Below, piece after piece: positions 1 through 11,639 of a stretch of 64,000 nucleotides of DNA. This DNA is from Antedon bifida. Its lineage: Eukaryota > Echinodermata > Crinoidea > Comatulida > Antedonidae. The notes beneath the pieces were generated by a model. It was given only the letters and a program-made list of their open reading frames with translations. It made no database searches and was not told the origin of the DNA. Location: positions 22,446,501-22,510,500 of the forward strand of contig OY727094.1 of assembly GCA_963402885.1 (NCBI GenBank). The letters run 5' to 3'. Every line of letters begins with the position of its first letter. The first letter of the stretch is position 1. The position numbers and the translations under genes were made by a program.

Positions 1-385
1 AAAAGAGCGCGCATCTATATTTTACGTATCCAAATTTCTTCTACACGCTAATATGTTGTTGCTGAGATAATATCCTTCCGAAATTGGTATTTTAGTGTTT
101 CATTTTGATACCGTCGCCATGTTAAAAAATGGAATAAATGGCGGGTCCCGTAATTTCACCTATTCTACACTGTATGTAATATGTATACAGATTATACTGT
201 TTGCATGTATATACTATATGACACAAAATTGACAGAATTCAGCACTAACAGCATATCATATTTTTCAGTTCTTGTCATAATGCCATAATCTTTATCTGTG
301 TGCAATATTCCAACGTATGACGTGCACGTGGCGTTTGTCGTGGTGCGGATAACTAACTCGTCAAAGTGACGAGTTTCATGTCTAG
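1..385 (+). mobile_element. Non-autonomous Helitron, 3' end (copy A)
   Basis: This is the 3' part of the repeat unit found again downstream; the window begins inside it. The end shows the Helitron signature: an ACTCGTC...GACGAGT hairpin (about 350-373), a short spacer, then CTAG at 382-385 followed by T. No Rep/helicase coding is present, so the copy is non-autonomous. The 93-residue minus-strand reading frame here recurs in every copy and is a by-product of the repeat. Confidence 0.8.
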
Positions 386-1900
386 TTCTTCTTTCCTTCC
401 TTCCTTTTTGTGAGTCGTGTTCCTCTAAAATGTGTAAACATAACATTTCATAACTTTGACAACATATGGGCATTTACGTGAAGTTGTGCACCTCCTATTT
501 TTGAATGACGTCATAGTTGCGCAACGTGACTTATGCGCAATTTTATGAATTTCAATGATTGATCATAGATTAAAAACCAAAAGTCATTTAGTATTGACAC
601 TTTGACAAAATTTAAGTCATATCAGGGGCAAACTTTCTACGGATTAAAAATGGCATGTTTGACAAGAAGTTACGCGCGCACACGCATTTAAAATTTCAAA
701 ATGCGCAAAATTAATTTCTAATCAACTTTTTACGCGTTTCTTGTCATTTTGAGCATGTCAAAAATTCCCACGGGCGCGCAATTTTTTATGCGCGCGGTGC
801 GCACATAGCGTTAAAAACATATTTTTTTCTCTTGAATTATATTTTTCAAGCCTTTCCCAGTGATTTTGAAAACAATTTAGACCTTTTCCAGTTTAAATAA
901 CGCCATACGAACACGTTGAATTAGACAATTCGTGCGCGTTTTTTATGAAAAAGCTTAAAAAATCGTCAAAATTATGTCTTTTTTTAAACAGTCATAGTTT
1001 CTAAAGTAAACCGTTAACCGTTTATTTTTATTACAAAATCTAGAAGTTGATGAGTTGTAGATATCGGATCATGCATCAATAAGGCTAAAAAAACATTGTG
1101 ACGTCATCGTATGGCCACACGAATGTAAAATATAGGATTTTTGTCTCTTTCGTTATTGCTCATCACATTCAATGGAGCGCATCGCGCTTATCTGTATTCC
1201 TTTTTCTCCTACATTTATATATTGTGTAGGTCAATCAACTTTCTTTAGCATGAGATAAAAATATTTTAATTTTTATGACGTCATCATGCCTAAAAATTTT
1301 AATTACGTGGGTCATTAATTTCATCTTTACAGTAAATTTTAATCTGTAATAGCTCGTAAGAATAAAATGTGATAATCACGATTAAAACGTTTTCTGGAAG
1401 CTATTGGATTGTAGATACGAATTCATGTAAACATTTTGCCAATCGGATGTTGTGACGTCATCATATGGCCAGTTGGATAAAAAAAGTCGTATTTTCATAT
1501 TTTGCGTAATAGTTCATCACATTTAAAAGGGTGCGCATCTATATTTTACGTATTCAAATTTCTTCTACACGTTAATATGTTGTTCCTGAGATAATTTCCT
1601 TCTGAAATTGCTATCTAAGTGTTTCATTTTGATACCGTCGCCATGTTAAAAATTGGAATAAATGGCGGGTCCCGTAATTTCACCTATTCTACACTGTATG
1701 TAATATGTATACAGCTTATACTGTTTGCATGTATATACTATATGACACAAAATTCAGCACTAACAGCATGTCATATTCTTCAGTTCTTGTCATAATGCCA
1801 TAATCTTTATCTGTGTGCAATATTCCAACGTATGACGTGCACGTGGCGTTTGTCGTGGTGCGGATAACTAACTCGTCAAAGTGACGAGTTTCATGTCTAG
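386..1900 (+). mobile_element. Non-autonomous Helitron (copy B)
   Basis: This 1,515-bp unit starts immediately after the CTAG of copy A, in the same orientation. It ends with the same hairpin and CTAG (1897-1900). The palindrome TGACGTCA occurs four times (about 506, 1101, 1277 and 1453). The last two thirds are built from related sub-blocks containing TGACGTCATC followed by TATGGCC. No coding capacity is recognisable. The head-to-tail join with no host DNA fits end-bypass during rolling-circle transposition. Confidence 0.8.
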
Positions 1901-3432
1901 TCTGTATTATTCTTGGATCCTTCCTTCCTTTTTGTGAGTCGCGTTTCTCTAAAATGTGTAAACATAACATTTCATAACTTTGACAACATATGGGCATTTA
2001 CGTGAAGTTGTGCACCTCCTATTTTTGAATGACGTCATAGTTGCGCAACGTGACTTACGCGCAATTTTATGAATTTCAATGATTGATTATAGATTAAAAA
2101 CCAAAAGTCATTTAGTATTGACACTTTGACAAAATTTAAGTCATATCAGGGGCAAACTTTCTACGGATTAAAAATGGCATGTTTCACAAGAAGTTACGCG
2201 CGCACGCGCATTTAAAATTTCAAAATGCGCAAAATTAATTTCTAATCAACTTTTTATGCGTTTCTTGTCATTTTGAGCATGTCAAAAATTCCCACGGGCG
2301 CGCAATTTTTTACGCACGCGGTGCGCACGTAGCGTTAAAAACATATTTTTTTCTCTTGAATTATATTTTTCAAGTCTTTCCTAGTAATTTTGAAAACAAT
2401 TTAGACCTTTTCCAGTTTAAATAACGCCATACGAACACGTTGAATTAGACAATTTGTGCGCGTTTTTTATGAAAAAGCTTAAAAAATCGTCAAAATTATG
2501 TCTTTTTTTAAACAGTCATAGTTTCTAAAGTAAACCGTGAACCGTTTATTTTTATTACAAAATCTAGAAGTTGATGAGTTGTAGATATCGGATCATGCAT
2601 CGATAAGGCTAAAAAAACATTGTGACGTCATCGTATGGCCACACAAATGTAAAAATTAGGATTTTTGTCTCTTTCGTTATTGCTCATCACATTCAATGGA
2701 GCGCATCACGCTTATCTGTATTCCTTTTTCTCCTAAATTTATATATTGTGTAGGTCAATCAACTTTCTTTAGCATGAGATAAAAATATTTTAATTTTTAT
2801 GACGTCATCATGCCTAAAAATTTTAATTACGTGGGTCATTAATTTCATCTTTACAGTAAATTTTAATCTGTAATAGCTCGTAAGAATAAAATGTGATAAT
2901 CACGATTAAAACGTTTTCTGGAAGCTATTGGATTGTAGATACGAATTCATGTAAACATTTTGCCAATCGGATGTTGTGACGTCATCATATGGCCAGTTGA
3001 ATAAAAAAAGTCGTATTTTCATATTTTGCGTAATAGTTCATCACATTTAAAAGGGTGCGCATCTATATTTTACGTATTCAAATTTCTTCTACACGTTAAT
3101 ATGTTGTTCCTGAGATAATTTCCTCCAGAAATTGCTATTTAAGTGTTTCATTTTGATACCGTCGCCATGTTAAAAATTGGAATAAATGGCGGGTCCCGTA
3201 ATTTCACCTATTCTACACTGTATGTAATATGTATACAGATTATACTCTTTGCATGTATATACTATATGACACAAATTGACAGAATTCAGCACTAACAGCA
3301 TATCATATTCTTCAGTTCTTGTCATAATGCCATAATCTTTATCTGTGTGCAATATTCCAACGTATGACGTGCACGTGGCGTTTGTCGTTGTGCGGATAAC
3401 TAACTCGTCAAAGTGACGAGTTTCATGTCTAG
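1901..3432 (+). mobile_element. Non-autonomous Helitron (copy C)
   Basis: This 1,532-bp unit is nearly identical to copy B over its whole length. It begins TCTGTATTATTC directly after the preceding CTAG and ends with hairpin plus CTAG at 3429-3432. Its start matches the internal 5' region of copy D (3638 onward), so the 5' end used here is truncated relative to copy D. Confidence 0.8.
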
Positions 3433-5168
3433 TTTTTTTTTTTTTTGTATAGTTTTTTAATTATATGTACTGTTAATGATAACTTATGTAAATATTTTTG
3501 TAGTAAGTAACGGCCTTGTGAAAAACACCAATATGGTGATTCAAGTGTTGCATCCGTTTTTAAATAAAGTTGTTATTAGTTATCCGCTTGGTAGAGCGGA
3601 TAACTCCTTGTTATTGTATGGGATCAATATTTTTTTTCTGTATTATTCTTGGATCCTTCCTTCCTTTTTGTGAGTCGCGTTTCTCTAAAATGTGTAAACA
3701 TAACATTTCATAACTTTGACAACATATGGGCATTTACGTGAAGTTGTGCACCTCCTATTTTTGAATGACGTCATAGTTGCGCAACGTGACTTACGCGCAA
3801 TTTTATGAATTTCAATGATTGATTATAGATTAAAAACCAAAAGTCATTTAGTATTGACACTTTGACAAAATTTAAGTCATATCAGGGGCAAACTTTCTAC
3901 GGATTAAAAATGGCATGTTTCACAAGAAGTTACGCGCGCACGCGCATTTAAAATTTCAAAATGCGCAAAATTAATTTCTTATCAACTTTTTATGCGTTTC
4001 TTGTCATTTTGAGCATGTCAAAAATTCCCACGGGCGCGCAATTTTTTACGCACGCGGTGCGCATGTAGCGTTAAAAACATATTTTTTTCTCTTGAATTAT
4101 ATTTTTCAAGTCTTTCCTAGTAATTTTGAAAACAATTTAGACCTTTTCCAGTTTAAATAACGCCATACGAACACGTTGAATTAGACAATTCGTGCGCGTT
4201 TTTTATGAAAAAGCTTAAAAAATCGTCAAAATTATGTCTTTTTTTAAACAGTCATAGTTTCTAAAGTAAACCGTGAACCGTTTATTTTTATTACAAAATC
4301 TAGAAGTTGATGAGTTGTAGATATCGGATCATGCATCGATAAGGCTAAAAAAACATTGTGACGTCATCGTATGGCCACACGAATGTAAAATATAGGATTT
4401 TTGTCTCTTTCGTTATTGCTCATCACATTCAATGGAGCGCATCACGCTTATCTGTATTCCTTTTTCTCCTAAATTTATATATTGTGTAGGTCAATCAACT
4501 TTCTTTAGCATGAGATAAAAATATTTTAATTTTTATGACGTCATCATGCCTAAAAATTTTAATTACGTGGGTCATTAATTTCATCTTTACAGTAAATTTT
4601 AATCTGTAATAGCTCGTAAGAATAAAATGTGATAATCACGATTAAAACGTTTTCTGGAAGCTATTGGATTGTAGATACGAATTCATGTAAACATTTTGCC
4701 AATCGGATGTTGTGACGTCATCATATGGCCAGTTGAATAAAAAAAGTCGTATTTTCATATTTTGCGTAATAGTTCATCACATTTAAAAGGGTGCGCATCT
4801 ATATTTTACGTATTCAAATTTCTTCTACACGTTAATATGTTGTTCCTGAGATAATTTCCTCCAGAAATTGCTATTTAAGTGTTTCATTTTGATACCGTCG
4901 CCATGTTAAAAATTGGAATAAATGGCGGGTCCCGTAATTTCACCTATTCTACACTGTATGTAATATGTATACAGATTATACTCTTTGCATGTATATACTA
5001 TATGACACAAATTGACAGAATTCAGCACTAACAGCATATCATATTCTTCAGTTCTTGTCATAATGCCATAATCTTTATCTGTGTGCAATATTCCAACGTA
5101 TGACGTGCACGTGGCGTTTGTCGTTGTGCGGATAACTAACTCGTCAAAGTGACGAGTTTCATGTCTAG
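3433..5168 (+). mobile_element. Non-autonomous Helitron with longer 5' end (copy D)
   Basis: After a T-rich junction this copy carries an extra ~200 bp at the 5' side. That segment includes a TTATCCGCTTGG / GCGGATAACTCC inverted repeat near 3580-3607, related to the GCGGATAAC just before the 3' hairpin. The body from 3638 matches copies B and C; the 3' CTAG is at 5165-5168. The 65-residue ORF at 3476 lies in this 5' region and shows no recognisable protein. The exact 5' boundary is not defined. Confidence 0.7.
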
Positions 5169-5385
5169 TTATTATTATTATTATATAATCCATTATATTA
5201 TTCCTAATGAATGTTTCCATAGTTTTACATACTAGTGAAGTCAGTCTCACTGGTCTATAATTCAAAGGTATAGACTTATTTCCCTTTTTGAATATAGGTA
5301 TAACGTCTTTCTTCATCAGTTTAGTGAACAAATGCTTAAAAAGATCAGCCAATTGTAAACTTGTTTCCTTACAGATAAAGACCAT
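5169..5385 (-). pseudogene. LINE reverse-transcriptase fragment
   Basis: The minus-strand translation contains VIPIFKKGNKS followed by NYRPVRLTS, the conserved start of the reverse transcriptase domain of non-LTR retrotransposons. Only about 70 residues remain; endonuclease and catalytic boxes are absent. It abuts the Helitron 3' terminus exactly, so the Helitron probably inserted in or beside this LINE. Clade is not determinable. Confidence 0.7.
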
Positions 5386-5514
5386 ATTTCACTAACCTTA
5401 TAACCTTGAAAATGACCTTTGACCTGAAAATGAGAGTGGCAGCCACCCCTATCTTTTTGTCATGCCATAAAGGATATATTCCACATGGTTGCCTGCTAGC
5501 GATATTTCTTTTCG

Positions 5515-5841
5515 TACATAAGTTGGAGACCCCTCATGAAACGTCATAAATTAAACATGAATATTCATTAGTCATATCCATAAGGTGTCACATAAGAATT
5601 GACCTACCTACAATTCACTAATGCAAACACTTCACTAATGCAAACACTTTCTGTCAAGCCATTTCTGTGTAGTCAAGTGGATTAGACTATGTATGAGGTT
5701 CGAAACCCATGAGCAACTTGTTTTTACTTTATAGTGAGAGAGATTATTATTATTATTATTAGCAAATATTAGGGTTAGGTTTAGTTATATTTAGGAAGTA
5801 GTTCGGCTATCTTTCACATAGGGGGTCCCCAACTTATGTAT
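5515..5841. repeat. Inverted-repeat element with tRNA-like promoter boxes
   Basis: TACATAAGTTGG at 5516 and its complement CCAACTTATGTA near 5829 bound a ~325-bp segment; the arms match imperfectly over ~30 bp. Inside are TAGTCAAGTGG (5670-5680, A-box-like) and GGTTCGAAACC (5697-5707, an excellent B box), so part may derive from a tRNA-type SINE. The A-B spacing (16 nt) is shorter than in a tRNA. An ATT microsatellite lies at 5743-5760. Confidence 0.45.
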
Positions 5842-6689
5842 AAAAAAAAAAATCACTGCCTGCTATTAACTACGGTACTTATAATGGAAGTTTTTAATAT
5901 GGGGACAGAAACGAGTAAAAAACAATTTCTTATCAATATAACATCATTCTCATGAGAACACTTTTCAAATACCAGCAACTGAGGGAGCAAGTAAAAAAAG
6001 GTCATCCTCATAACTATAAGGTGATTTAAATAATGTTACAAGTACTACATTGGCAGCTGTTGATTCAAATTATTTAGTCTATTGTTAAGGGTACTAATAT
6101 GTCATATTTTTTTAAAATGTATTTAAGCCATTTTTTCAACTTTGTGGTTAGAATTAAAACATTATGTATTAACAACAAGTGTAACTGTAACTTATGGTGA
6201 AAGACCTAATCAATTTTATTGAATCAAAATATAATATAGAAAAATGAATTCACTAAAAATTTGAAAACAAATGAAAAAATTATTTGCCATTTCTTACATT
6301 TTGGCTGGCTATATTTAATTGACTGTTTTTGTTTGTTAAAAGTCTGTTTTTTTCTTTTAATGTTCATGCATTATATGAAAGTTTGAAAGTACTAAAAAAA
6401 TATTTATCTATTCACCAGCCTGTGCCTCCTTTTTAAAATGTCTTTTATTCCAGTCAACTCAGGCAGCGCTTGTCTGCTTTATACTATCTACTTTGTCCAA
6501 GTACGCTCACTTACTCATTACTTACTTACTCATGCTAATGTTGCCCAAAAGCTCTGCTAATTTTTCTGGCTGTTTTACTTTATTGTTTTGATTTAGTTTT
6601 TTGATTATTTTATTTTGTATCTCCATTGAGATCCAGCCACTGATACCCACAAGATTTTCATTATTTTCAGTAATTTACCTTTGGATTTA
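5842..6689. other. AT-rich intergenic or intronic DNA
   Basis: I find no convincing exon, RNA gene or repeat boundary here. It could be intron of the minus-strand gene whose exons lie at 7596-8027. Confidence 0.4.
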
Positions 6690-7130
6690 TATGTTATAAA
6701 GAAAAGGGGAACATAACCCTAGCCTGCCTAACACCCTCAGATACTCTAAATGGATTAAAGAGTTACCCTAACGAATCACAAATCTTTGGTTCACATACCA
6801 ACATTTAAGGAGTTTACAATAGAAAGATTTATACTACTGTATTGTCTATGAGCTTTCTATAAAGAGTCCAGTGATTTAACCTGATAATGATGCTTTTCTG
6901 GAATCTAGAAAACAGGCAACAACTTGACTCCTGATCCTATTGTAGTAGTCTATATGTTTCAAAACCAAGATACTGTTCATGTATCATTACAATGTTTGCT
7001 TTAAACGCAAATTGATAATAATGAGATTCCAATGAGTTACTGCAATAACAGATTAAAAAACCTTTGATAATACAGTACAGTAATACAGCAATAGGTCTAT
7101 AGTTACTCTGAATTAGTAACATATCCTGAT
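6690..7130 (-). pseudogene. LINE reverse-transcriptase relic, frameshifted
   Basis: Minus-strand translation gives SNYRPIAV near 7110, then QFAFKA, and after frameshifts and stops FRVSEGVRQA followed by a PFLYNI-like box near 6700-6760. These correspond in order to conserved reverse-transcriptase boxes of non-LTR retrotransposons (NYRP, QFGF, GVRQG..LSP.LFN). The reading frame is broken several times, so this is a dead copy. It appears to be a different family from the fragment at 5169-5385, judging by the spacing of the boxes. Confidence 0.6.
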
Positions 7131-7409
7131 CTACTACTTAACAACTGGCACTGGAATATCAACTTTAACTAGACCTTGCAAGAAACAGCATAGCATTAAA
7201 GCAAATACTCAAAGATATTAAGTTGTCTACTTCATAACGAATAGTCAGTTCGCTTAGTTTTGGTCAGATGTTTTTCCTACTGTACATAATTGTACTTTAT
7301 ACCAAGTACATGTAAGAATACTTGATCAAGTTGATAAAAAATGATATGTGAAGTGTGTTCATTATTGTAGATAAACAACAGATTGGTTTAATAGCTTAAA
7401 AGTACTGTA

Positions 7410-7490
7410 TAACACTGGCAAACTTTACCAACTTTTTGTTTGCAAACTCATTTGAAACGAAAGTTGGTTGCTGAAGTTTACCGGTGTAGA
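7410..7490. repeat. Short imperfect palindrome
   Basis: ACACTGGCAAACTTTACC on the left pairs with AAGTTTACCGGTGT on the right, giving a foldback of ~75 bp. It resembles a solo MITE or its remnant. No target duplication was resolved. Confidence 0.4.
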
Positions 7491-7595
7491 CTAGGCTTTA
7501 GTGACAAGTGAAAGTTTAGCCAATACTGTGAATTGAAAAATAAATAAATAAATGCACTAATATATACATGGGGATATAAATTATAATAAACTTAC

Positions 7596-8027
7596 TTGCT
7601 TTCATCCGCAAACACCTCAAAAACAGTCTTTAGGTCCCTGATCTCATGGGGCGTCAGCTCAGTTAGCACTGTTCTTGATACCTTGTAACCCATAAATATC
7701 TTTGTATCCTCACCTATCTTTTCTTCTGTTAGAATTGTATCTAACTACAATAAGTAAAAACAAATTATTATCAATTAAAATATCTTACAGTATAAAACAT
7801 TCTATAACATCATATTCAATCTGAATAATTTAGGTTCTTCAAATTTATAAAATTTGATACATAATACTGCCAAAATGATGTTATTGTTAGTGACATACAC
7901 TTTCCTTATTGGACCTGCTTAGATCTTGTACAGCCTCTAACCTTTCAGCAGCTGGAGGAATTGGGTCTTCCTTCTCTTCATTCTTTGGAGATTGAGATGA
8001 CTTCTTTTTTAACTTTGTCCTTGGCAT
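7596..8027 (-). CDS. Two 5' coding exons of an unidentified, possibly EF-hand, protein
   Basis: Two minus-strand exons join in phase. Exon 1 (8027-7899) begins with ATG and encodes 43 residues: a basic start (MPRTKLKKKSS) and an acidic/proline stretch; it ends at a GTATGT donor. Exon 2 (7744-7596) follows a TTGTAG acceptor and ends at a GTAAGT donor in phase 2. It encodes about 50 residues, including LTPHEIRDLKTVFEVF and then ADES. That last part resembles the helix leading into the first EF-hand loop of calmodulin-like proteins such as EFCAB2/DRC8, but no complete calcium loop is visible. The next exon was not found to the left, so it may lie outside the window or be lost among the LINE relics. 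Splice signals and open frame support a real gene; the family assignment is weak. Confidence 0.5.
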
Positions 8028-8477
8028 TTCTTTATAAAACAAACATCAAGTTTATTACTTCCAAAATCCAAAAATGAAAGCCAGTATACTATAAATTAAA
8101 TTGGTAGTTTCAAGACGTTTCTTTGATTTTTTTATTATTGTATTTTGACATGCTTCTCTTTGTTATAATAAATTAGGATAAATCATTTGCTTAGAATGTG
8201 GTATACCAAAACATGGTTGCCGAAACATACCTGCTCACATAGATACACATTTACAACATTGTATAATGGTCAACCTACAAACAATAGTTATAAACTAGAT
8301 ATCGCTTTAGGCGATGCATGCACAGCAATCAAAGCCAAATCGGAACACTAAATGATATTTATTTATGTAAGGACATATCTCAGAATTCATGAAAATGCAT
8401 CCATTAAAAGCAGCTCAAAATCTCGGAGGTCAGGCCTATGATGTCGTCTGCTGTAAGAGTTGTGAATGGTAGATTAA

Positions 8478-8714
8478 TACCCTTTTCACATCTGCAAAAT
8501 GTAACAACTTGTAACCAGGTTTGCAGAGTGTGAAAACAATTTTCTGGAAAAAAAACCAACAAGAGGCCTGTGTTTTTGTTCCGAGATGTCCGTGCGTGTA
8601 TTGCCCAATCATAGTAATAGCACGCAACTATTCTCTCCTCCCAAGATTTCACAAGGTTCACATATATGTGTGTGAAAACAAGTTGTAACAATTTATGCAG
8701 ATGTAAAAAGGGTA
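8478..8714. mobile_element. MITE with TTAA target duplication
   Basis: This 237-bp element is bounded by inverted repeats TACCCTTTTCACATCTGCA (left) and TGCAGATGTAAAAAGGGTA (right), each flanked by TTAA (8474-8477 and 8715-8718). TTAA duplications are made by piggyBac and Kolobok transposases. The ORFs of 137 and 63 residues overlapping it are chance frames. Confidence 0.8.
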
Positions 8715-8939
8715 TTAAAGAGGTAGTTAGCACTAGTAACTGTATGCACATTTTCAATTTGAGTGTCGTATCATCATGTAAGCAACCAGCAATAAGAAAT
8801 ATGATTACTTTGATCAATGGAGTATTTTCAGAATAGGATGGGGAAAAAAAGTAACTAGGAATATTTCAAGGCCTACTATATGATTAATACAGTGTGGTAA
8901 CGGGAACGAGAGTAGGCGTTGAAAGCAGATGTGAAATTG

Positions 8940-9600
8940 AAAAAATTTTGAAATGCTCAAAATGGCCTGAAATGAAATTAGAAATTAATTTTGCGCATTT
9001 TAAAATTTCAAATACGCGTACTCGCGTAATTTTTTACATAGCTCTTTATCATGAAATACACTTTTGTTAAGTTTCATTGAAAAATGAATTTTCGTTCAGA
9101 ATTTATGATCAACCATAAAATTTCATAAAATTGTGCGTAACTTACGCTGCGCGACTCTAGCATCATATAACAAAGTTTCCTGCACATCTACACTTCAAAG
9201 CCAATCTTTTTACCAAGTTATACAAAGCAATAAGGGATATGCTGCGCACAAAAATCGTGGAAAGAAAGAATAAAGATGAAAAAAAAAGATCCTGACAAAA
9301 AAAAAAGATGATAAACAGGATAGTTACAAGGAGTTATCCGTTACTAATCGGATAACTAAAAATCTAGAAACAAAAGGACTTATCCGCTTGTACTGTAGCA
9401 GATAGCTAATAAAGATGAAAAAAAAAAAACTACTGCAACTACTATGAAAGATAATTGATTGAGCAAACAAATATAAAAATCTGGGAGAAATTAAAGTATA
9501 AATAAGCAAGATGCGTTCTATTAAATGTGATGAGCTATGACGAAAGAGACAAAAATCCTATATTTTACATTCGTGTGGCCAACAACTGAGAGGTAAACAA
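8940..9600 (-). mobile_element. Inverted, fragmented Helitron copy
   Basis: Read on the minus strand, 9280-8940 matches the 5' third of the Helitron family, closest to the diverged copy at 13210-14259. GTTATCCG motifs at 9333-9350 correspond to its 5' end region. A separate block at about 9515-9580 matches the internal segment ending ...CTCATCACATTTAATAGA. The 3' hairpin is missing, so the copy is broken. Confidence 0.6.
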
Positions 9601-9649
9601 TTTACATGAATTCACATCAACAACTTATCCACTTCCATAATAAAAATTG

Positions 9650-10313
9650 GGGGTCACGGTTGATCCTGAGGAGCTATAATAGATTCAAACTAGAAAGCCA
9701 CTCCGAGAGTGCATACCTCCGCCTACTGTAAAATTCTTTTACATTTAGTCTCCGGAAAAATTGTGTGTGTCTTAATGCTGTGTGTGATTTAGGCTAATTT
9801 CACTACAAGCATGTGTGTGCGAGTTTGGTGTAATGGTTATGTAACCAGCCTTTCAACTAACAATAGCTTCAGCTGACTAACAATAGCTTCAGCTGACTAA
9901 CAATAGAACAGCAACGCGAAAAACAAACGAGTGAATTTGAAAAAAAATAGGTTTTTTAAACTACTCGCATCAAAAAAGTGTACATTAAATCTAATTATGT
10001 TTTAAAATTACAAACCACAAATTATAATTCTTGCCTCTTGAACAAAAATGAAGTAGTTCTCGAGAAAATGCAATTTCAGTTTACTTGTTACTTTAAGACT
10101 GCTCACCGGCTTTTGAAAATTCTGTCCTATCTTTTAACATTAGCAGGTCTGACAATAATTCTAAAAAGTGGTCCAGAATTAGGACCCTGGTCCAGATTGC
10201 CTCCAAAATTGAATGGAGTGGTCCTTGACCACATATCTATCTGTATTTTGATTTTGGGAAAGATCTTGTAATTATTATTAATTGATTACATACCTCCTTG
10301 GCGGAGGTAAAAT
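9650..10313 (+). repeat. Interspersed repeat ending in CCTCC-TTGGC-GGAGG hairpin (copy 1)
   Basis: It starts near ACCTCCGCCTACTGTAAA (9715) and ends ACCTCCTTGGCGGAGGTAA (10292-10310). Similar copies occur at 37625-38232, 39540-39702, 55935-56260 and 57730-57962, all in the same orientation. The body contains the shared phrase AAGTGGTCCAGAATT and an ACAAACAAAC-rich stretch in other copies. The 97-residue ORF at 9978 lies within it and is not a gene. Class is uncertain. Confidence 0.65.
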
Positions 10314-10329
10314 ATGCATGATTTTGACA

Positions 10330-10885
10330 TTAACTATGTAACAATGTAACTTTCCAACTAAATTAAAACGCACGCAAATTGTCTAATTCAACATGTTTAA
10401 AGTTTAAATTATCTCAATCTTTTTTTAAATGACTAGGAAAGGCTAAAAAATCATAATTCAAGAAAAAAAAAACATGACTTTAATACTCTGTGCGCACCAT
10501 ACGCTTATGGGAATTTTTGATATGCGCAAAATGTCATGATTAGAAATTAATTTTGCACATTTTAAAATTTTTAATGTGCGTGTGCGCATAACATGTCGTT
10601 CTTAACCTAGAAAAATTTGCCCTTGATATGACTTAAATTTTCACAAAGTGTCAATAAAAAATAACGTTTGGTTTTTAATTTATGCATGGAAATTCATAAA
10701 ATTGTGCGAAGTCACATTGCACTCTAACATCATTCAAAATAGGAGGCGCACAACTTCATGTAAATGTTCATATGTTAACAAAGTTATGAAATGTTTACAA
10801 TCACAAATATACAAAGTTGCAGATAACCAAAAAAAAAGATCCTGACAATAACAAGGGGTTATCCTAAGTGTGGATAATCAAATAT
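10330..10885 (-). mobile_element. Inverted Helitron fragment (5' half)
   Basis: The reverse complement matches the 5' half of the Helitron family: GATAACCCCTTGTTATTGTC near 10850, then the segment with AGGAGGCGCACAACTTC, the AATTTTGCGCA blocks and the TTTAAATGACTAGGAAAGG block. The 3' half and hairpin are absent. Confidence 0.6.
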
Positions 10886-10899
10886 GTACAGTCATTGTT

Positions 10900-10989
10900 A
10901 GTCGCGTACAAACGCAACTCTACAGCTCGCTATGTCGGTCGGTTGGTCAGTCGTTTGGTAAAAACTAACTCAAATTTGAGCACGCGACT
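10900..10989. repeat. Short AGTCGCG/CGCGACT inverted-repeat element
   Basis: AGTCGCGT at 10900 and ACGCGACT ending at 10989 bound a 90-bp element containing CTATGTCGGTCGG. A second copy with an expanded GGTCTGTC array lies at 18832-18966. Confidence 0.55.
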
Positions 10990-11059
10990 GCAGCCATGTA
11001 TATGGCCTTGTTATTTTTTATATGTAGAGAAACATTCCACACTCAATAACATAGGTGGA

Positions 11060-11330
11060 ACCAGCACTGCTGCTACATGGACGAAAATTAAGAAACCAGT
11101 TAAATATAAAAGGATTGACACCGGCATTAGATGTGGTGGTTAATAAAACTAAACTTAAAGAACTTGTAAGGGTTAAACAAGAGAAATATTTTGATAATCG
11201 TAACAGTGTAAAAATACCTGTTGTACATAAATTTATGTTAAAAACAAAACGAGCGTATCTATGGCACGCCTATAGTACCTTTAATAGGAGAATAATGAGT
11301 ATTAAACAACAGCAGATAGTTATCATTTGT
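11060..11330 (+). pseudogene. Short coding-like segment shared with 19341-19559
   Basis: The plus-strand frame ends ...YSTFNRRIMSIKQQQI, and a closely similar stretch, HSAFNRRTMSIEQQQIEHH, occurs on the minus strand at 19341-19559. Sequence similarity extends at DNA level around this motif, and neighbouring AT-rich DNA (11565-11630 and 19258-19315) is also similar. The upstream residues are lysine/arginine-rich. I do not recognise the protein. It may be a degraded gene or retrocopy, or a non-coding repeat with a chance frame. Confidence 0.35.
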
Positions 11331-11639
11331 GTTTTTCTTACTTTTTTTTTCTTTTTAACATAAAATTGTTGACCGAAAACAAAGGTTATCACAGTCTGAA
11401 TAAATATTAAATAATATACAGTATGTGTGAACAGTATCCAACAAACATCCCCCCATTGCATTAGTGTACATGGTCATAATTAACTTAGTAGTAGTAGTAC
11501 AGTCCGAGTATATAGTACAATGATTAAATAAAGTATGAAAAAAAAAACAACCTTTTATTTACCAAACAATACATTTATATTCGCATACATTATTTTGTAT
11601 ATTTATGTACTAAAATAAATAATACCCCAAATACCGCAC

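Noticed and set aside
192-473. 93-residue minus-strand ORF recurring at 1716, 3170, 4906 and 13097
   Set aside because: It recurs because the Helitron 3' end recurs. It crosses the element boundary and ends differently in each copy, and has no domain.
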